DNA from: Candidatus Zipacnadia bacterium
Lineage (GTDB): Bacteria > Armatimonadota > Zipacnadia > Zipacnadales > UBA5352
Length of the DNA stretch: 8,193 nt
Reading direction: 5' to 3'
NCBI GenBank assembly: GCA_029820915.1
Contig: JALGUI010000099.1
Span: forward strand, 3,893 to 12,085
Both the position numbers and the translations under genes were made by a program. Positions 5,527 through 8,193 of this stretch are shown in pieces. The notes beneath the pieces were generated by a model that saw only the letters and a program-made list of their open reading frames with translations, was not told the origin of the DNA and did not search any database. How positions within the stretch are numbered: position 1 is the stretch's first letter; each line of letters opens with the position of its first letter.

Positions 5527-6576
5527 ATGGGTGACGAGTGGCCGACGGATCTGGCCCGACCGACGCTGCTGGTGACCTGCCCGCGCGGCTGGGAGGCCGA
5601 GGCACGGCAGGAGCTGCGCGGCCTGCTGCCGGGCGCCGAGGTGCGGTCGCTGTTCATCCCGGGCAACATCATCGCCACGCTCGAGGGGAACCTCGCGGAC
5701 GCCCTGCGGGCACTGGCCGGCGCAGAGACGCTCACCATCGCCCGCGTGACGCCGGTGCGGCTCCGCATGGAGATCGGCCCGGAGCGCGAGTGGCCGGCGA
5801 AGATGGCGGGGGCCGCCCGCCACCTGCCGCCGCCTGATCTGCGGCGCAGCTTCAAGGTCGCCTGCAACCGGCGGGGCAAGCACGACTTCTCGACCAGGGA
5901 CATAGTGCCGGCGCTCGCCGACGCGCTGGTCACGGCGGCGGGCCCGCCGGTCGATCTGGAGAATCCCGAGCAGGTCCTCTCGGTCGAGATCTTCCAGGAC
6001 CTCGCCTTCATGGGCCTGAACCCGGTCGAGCGCCTGCTGCACAGGCGGCTCCGGAGGATGAGGCGATGGGCGCCCGGCGAGCGCCCGATAAGCCGGGCGG
6101 AACTCAAGCTCCGTGAGGCCATCAAGCGGTTCGAGCTGTCGCTCCCGCCCGACGGGCGGGCGCTCGACCTGGGCGCCGCGCCGGGCGGCTGGACGCGCGT
6201 GCTGGCCGAGCATATGGCCCAGGTCGTCGCCGTGGACCCCGGAGAGCTCGATGAGCGGGTGCTGGCGCTGCCGAACGTCACGCACCTGCGCGGCAGGACG
6301 GAGGATCTGCGTCCGGAGGAGATCGGGCGGTTCGACGCCATCACCAATGACATGAACCTCGAGCCGACGGAGTCGGCCGCCTTGATGGTGGCGCTCGCGT
6401 CGCTGCTGCGCCCGGGCGGCCTGGCGGTCATGACCGTCAAGTTCGTGACGCGCCACCGCGGCCGGCATGTGCGGGAGGCGATCGAGGTGCTGGAGACGGC
6501 CTGGGAGGACATCCGGGTGGGCAGGATGCCGCACAACGCCAAGGAGACGACCGCCGTGATGCGGCGTCGAGCTTGA
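5527..6576 (+). CDS. THUMP-FtsJ (RlmM-like) SAM-dependent RNA 2'-O-methyltransferase
   Basis: This 349-residue predicted rRNA methyltransferase is built like E. coli RlmM, which 2'-O-methylates C2498 of 23S rRNA. I chose ATG 5527, with GGTGAG 7 nt upstream; the frame is open further back but that stretch has no family resemblance. Residues about 65-165 form a THUMP RNA-binding domain with FKVACNRRGKHDFSTRDI. Residues about 187-349 form a FtsJ-type Rossmann domain. The SAM loop is LDLGAAPGGWT (213-223), followed by VAVDPGEL. The K-D-K-E tetrad of 2'-O-ribose methyltransferases is traceable as K194 (SRAELK), D275 (TNDMN), K305 (TVKFV) and E340 (NAKETTAV). It should be soluble and act on 23S rRNA or another structured RNA. 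The exact target nucleotide is not certain outside gammaproteobacteria, so no symbol is given. It is divergent from mtnA with 113 bp between them, where I saw no clear promoter. Confidence 0.88.
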   Translation: MGDEWPTDLARPTLLVTCPRGWEAEARQELRGLLPGAEVRSLFIPGNIIATLEGNLADALRALAGAETLTIARVTPVRLRMEIGPEREWPAKMAGAARHLPPPDLRRSFKVACNRRGKHDFSTRDIVPALADALVTAAGPPVDLENPEQVLSVEIFQDLAFMGLNPVERLLHRRLRRMRRWAPGERPISRAELKLREAIKRFELSLPPDGRALDLGAAPGGWTRVLAEHMAQVVAVDPGELDERVLALPNVTHLRGRTEDLRPEEIGRFDAITNDMNLEPTESAALMVALASLLRPGGLAVMTVKFVTRHRGRHVREAIEVLETAWEDIRVGRMPHNAKETTAVMRRRA

Positions 6577-6589
6577 GCCGCGCTCAGGC
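6571..6589. terminator. Hairpin spanning both stop codons of two convergent genes
   Basis: The arms 6571-6578 and 6582-6589 (GCTTGAGC/GCTCAGGC) pair over 8 bp with one G.T wobble and a CGC loop. The left arm contains the plus-strand TGA (6574-6576) and the right arm the minus-strand stop (6584-6586). The genes end only 7 bp apart, so this is the only room for a shared terminator. No T tract is present. Confidence 0.35.
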
Positions 6590-7543
6590 CACGGTCGCGG
6601 CCCCCGCGGACAGGGCGTGCTCGCGCAGGCGCCGGATCGCGGCCTCGGTACCGCACAGCGTCAGCGAGGCCGTGTCGTGGAAGACCAGGCGCAGGGAGCG
6701 CCAGCTCGGGGGGAGCCCCGGCACCACCGGCGGCCCCATCTCGCCCACCCCCATGTGCTCCCAATGGAAGTGGTAGTAGAGGTCGGCCAGCGGCGGCGAG
6801 TGCTCGCCGATGATGCGCAGGTAGTTCTCGCCCAGCTCGAGCAGACACACCGTCGGCTTGCCGGCCACGATCATGGCGCTCAGAGGCTGCGTGGGCCGGG
6901 CCGGCGTCGGGCCATCGGCATCGACGACGAGCGCGCGCATCTGCCGGTGTGTCGGCTCCAGGTACCGTCCGCGCAATGCCGAGAAGTCCAGCGCGGTACT
7001 CGCGTTCATCCTGATGATCAGCGCGCGGCCGTCACTGAGTGCAAAGCGCTGCACCAGGCAGCGCCTGATGCGGGTGCAGAGCACCGGGCCGAGGTCGCTG
7101 ACCGACACCACCTGCTCGTGCTCGAGGTCCAGCCACGGCTCATCGGCGTGCGGCCGCTGCAGCAACAGGCGCTGGTTGGTGACGGTCAGTCGGACCCGAT
7201 CGCCACCGGGGGCGCCGTGGTCGTCACCCTCGTCCAGCAACTCGGCAGCGAACATGCCGGCGATGAGTTCCCCCGGCCGCAGGTACTCCTTGAGCCTGCG
7301 GCGGCGCATGACCGCGCGCAGGGCCACCGCCAGGGACACGCCGACGACGATCGCGGCAAGCAGGATGGCAAGGATGGCGAAGGCGGTCCGCCGCGGGGTC
7401 CCGGCGTGGCGCCCCACGTACAGGGCCTGCACGGCTATCCACCCCAGCACCAGGGCGGTGGCCGCGAAGGCCAACGCGGTGGGGAGCACGGTGCCCGCCG
7501 TGGCGGCACGCCATCGCCGTCCGATGCGCCGCAGGCGACTCAC
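6584..7543 (-). CDS. Membrane protein with two TM helices and PH-like domains
   Basis: This 319-residue protein of unknown function starts at GTG 7543. Its start overlaps the upstream kinase stop by 4 bp (GTGA), and GGAGGG (7553-7558) lies 9 nt upstream, so translational coupling is likely. An arginine-rich N-terminus (RLRRIGRRWR) precedes TM1 (about 15-43); TM2 spans about 52-79 and is followed by RRRRLK. By the positive-inside rule both termini should be cytoplasmic. Residues about 85-200 look like a bacterial PH-like domain: LRPGELIAG..., VRLTVTNQRLLLQ, then a short strand repeat (WLDLEHEQVVSVSDLG). Residues about 220-310 may be a second, divergent one ending in a C-terminal helix (EAAIRRLREHAL). 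Such domains bind lipids, peptides or membrane partners; nothing here shows which. It is probably regulatory or structural. The TM calls are solid, the PH calls moderate. Confidence 0.75.
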   Translation of the reverse strand: MSRLRRIGRRWRAATAGTVLPTALAFAATALVLGWIAVQALYVGRHAGTPRRTAFAILAILLAAIVVGVSLAVALRAVMRRRRLKEYLRPGELIAGMFAAELLDEGDDHGAPGGDRVRLTVTNQRLLLQRPHADEPWLDLEHEQVVSVSDLGPVLCTRIRRCLVQRFALSDGRALIIRMNASTALDFSALRGRYLEPTHRQMRALVVDADGPTPARPTQPLSAMIVAGKPTVCLLELGENYLRIIGEHSPPLADLYYHFHWEHMGVGEMGPPVVPGLPPSWRSLRLVFHDTASLTLCGTEAAIRRLREHALSAGAATVA

Positions 7544-8193
7544 GCCTGTCGTCCCTCCGTCCCGGCCTCGCCGCGAACCAGGCCCTGCACGGCCTCCGGG
7601 CTGAGCGCCCGCGCGTCATTCCCCACCACGGAGGCCATCAGCCCGCCGCAGGCGTTGCCGCGCGCCACGCAGTCGGGCAGCGGCAGGCCCCCGAGCAGAC
7701 CGTGGATGAGGCCCGCGTTGAAGGCGTCGCCGCAGCAGGTGGTGTCGGCAGTGGCCACGGCGAAGGCCGGGATGTACACGGTCTCGGGGCCCCGGCAGGC
7801 CATGGCGCCCCCCGCACCGATCTTGACCACGGCCGTCTCAACCATCGCGCACAGCGCGGCCAGCGCCGCCTCGGGGCCGGTGGCCCCGGTGATGGCCTGC
7901 GCCTCGATCTCGTTGGGCAGGAAGACATCCGCCTCGGAGATGAGCTCCAGCAGCCCGCCATCCCACTGCTCGGCCGGGTCGTAGCCGGTATCCAGCGACA
8001 CGCTCAGGCCCGCCTCGTGCGCCGCGTCGATCAGCGCCGGGCAGTCGGCCTGCAGCCGCGTCTGCAGGAAGTAACTGGCGATGTGCAGGTGGCGGCACCG
8101 GCCAAGGAGCTCGGCGGGCACGTCCTGGCCGCGCAACGAGTCGATGGTGCCGACGTAGGTCACGAAGGCGCGATCCGTCGCCCCCGACAGCGA
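7540..8193 (-). CDS. PfkB/ribokinase-family carbohydrate kinase, N-terminus outside window
   Basis: The C-terminal 217 residues of a PfkB-type sugar kinase are visible; the frame is open to the window edge. A GTG at 8163 is in frame, but the preceding SLSGATDRAF is typical internal PfkB sequence, so it is not the start. These enzymes transfer phosphate from ATP to a sugar or nucleoside hydroxyl. Features seen, numbered from the window edge, are LPNEIEA (about 92-98, the NxxE motif), VVKIGAGGAM (about 122-131), and the second PfkB signature as DTTCCGDAFNAGLIHGL (150-166) with catalytic base D156. The usual anion-hole GAGD or GCGD is CCGD here, replacing the first glycine by cysteine. The substrate-recognition part is mostly missing, so the sugar cannot be named. 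It is the upstream partner of the overlapping membrane-protein gene. The family call is secure. Confidence 0.9.
   Translation of the reverse strand, partial: SLSGATDRAFVTYVGTIDSLRGQDVPAELLGRCRHLHIASYFLQTRLQADCPALIDAAHEAGLSVSLDTGYDPAEQWDGGLLELISEADVFLPNEIEAQAITGATGPEAALAALCAMVETAVVKIGAGGAMACRGPETVYIPAFAVATADTTCCGDAFNAGLIHGLLGGLPLPDCVARGNACGGLMASVVGNDARALSPEAVQGLVRGEAGTEGRQA

Noticed and set aside
5350..6848. Long minus-strand frames (394 and 466 codons) opposite the methyltransferase gene
   Set aside because: They overlap a gene with an intact SAM loop and catalytic tetrad and show no family features.

Overview
The window is about 8.2 kb of very GC-rich, gene-dense bacterial DNA. Codons strongly prefer G or C at the third position. 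Ribosome binding sites are of the GGAGG type, and one clear sigma-70-type promoter is visible. The gene set is chromosomal: a UPF0280 protein, an alkaline-phosphatase-superfamily enzyme, mtnA, a THUMP/FtsJ-like rRNA methyltransferase and a PfkB sugar kinase. No transposase, phage gene, tRNA, rRNA or CRISPR array was seen. The family mix and a 'GGGCTGGAAGCCC' intergenic palindrome would fit a poorly cultured high-GC lineage (for example Planctomycetota, Armatimonadota or relatives). That placement is a guess; the sequence does not name the organism.

Layout from left to right. Positions 1-711 (+) hold the C-terminal part of a UPF0280 gene that begins before the window. A 131-bp gap with a good promoter (764-792) leads into an alkaline phosphatase/phosphodiesterase-superfamily gene (843-2228, +). 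A convergent gap with two strong hairpins separates it from a 63-residue ribbon-helix-helix-like protein (2366-2557, -). Next comes a 311-bp palindrome-rich stretch with no convincing gene (2558-2868). Then come a TPR protein with an apparently dead M48 peptidase-like domain (2869-4179, -) and mtnA (4301-5413, -). Divergent from mtnA is a RlmM-like methyltransferase (5527-6576, +). It runs tail to tail, 7 bp apart, into a bitopic or hairpin-membrane protein with PH-like domains (6584-7543, -). That gene overlaps the end of a PfkB kinase (7540-8193, -), whose N-terminus lies beyond the window.

How the genes relate: most are independent housekeeping or metabolic functions. mtnA belongs to methionine salvage and the methyltransferase to ribosome maturation. 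Only two links are supported. The kinase and membrane protein are translationally coupled by a GTGA overlap. mtnA and the TPR/M48-like gene share a strand and may share a transcript. I found no clear new multi-gene system. The best leads are the M48 pseudopeptidase, the small protein carrying a phosphodiesterase-like 'LGYI' tail beside a tail-less phosphodiesterase, and the structured intergenic region 2558-2868.
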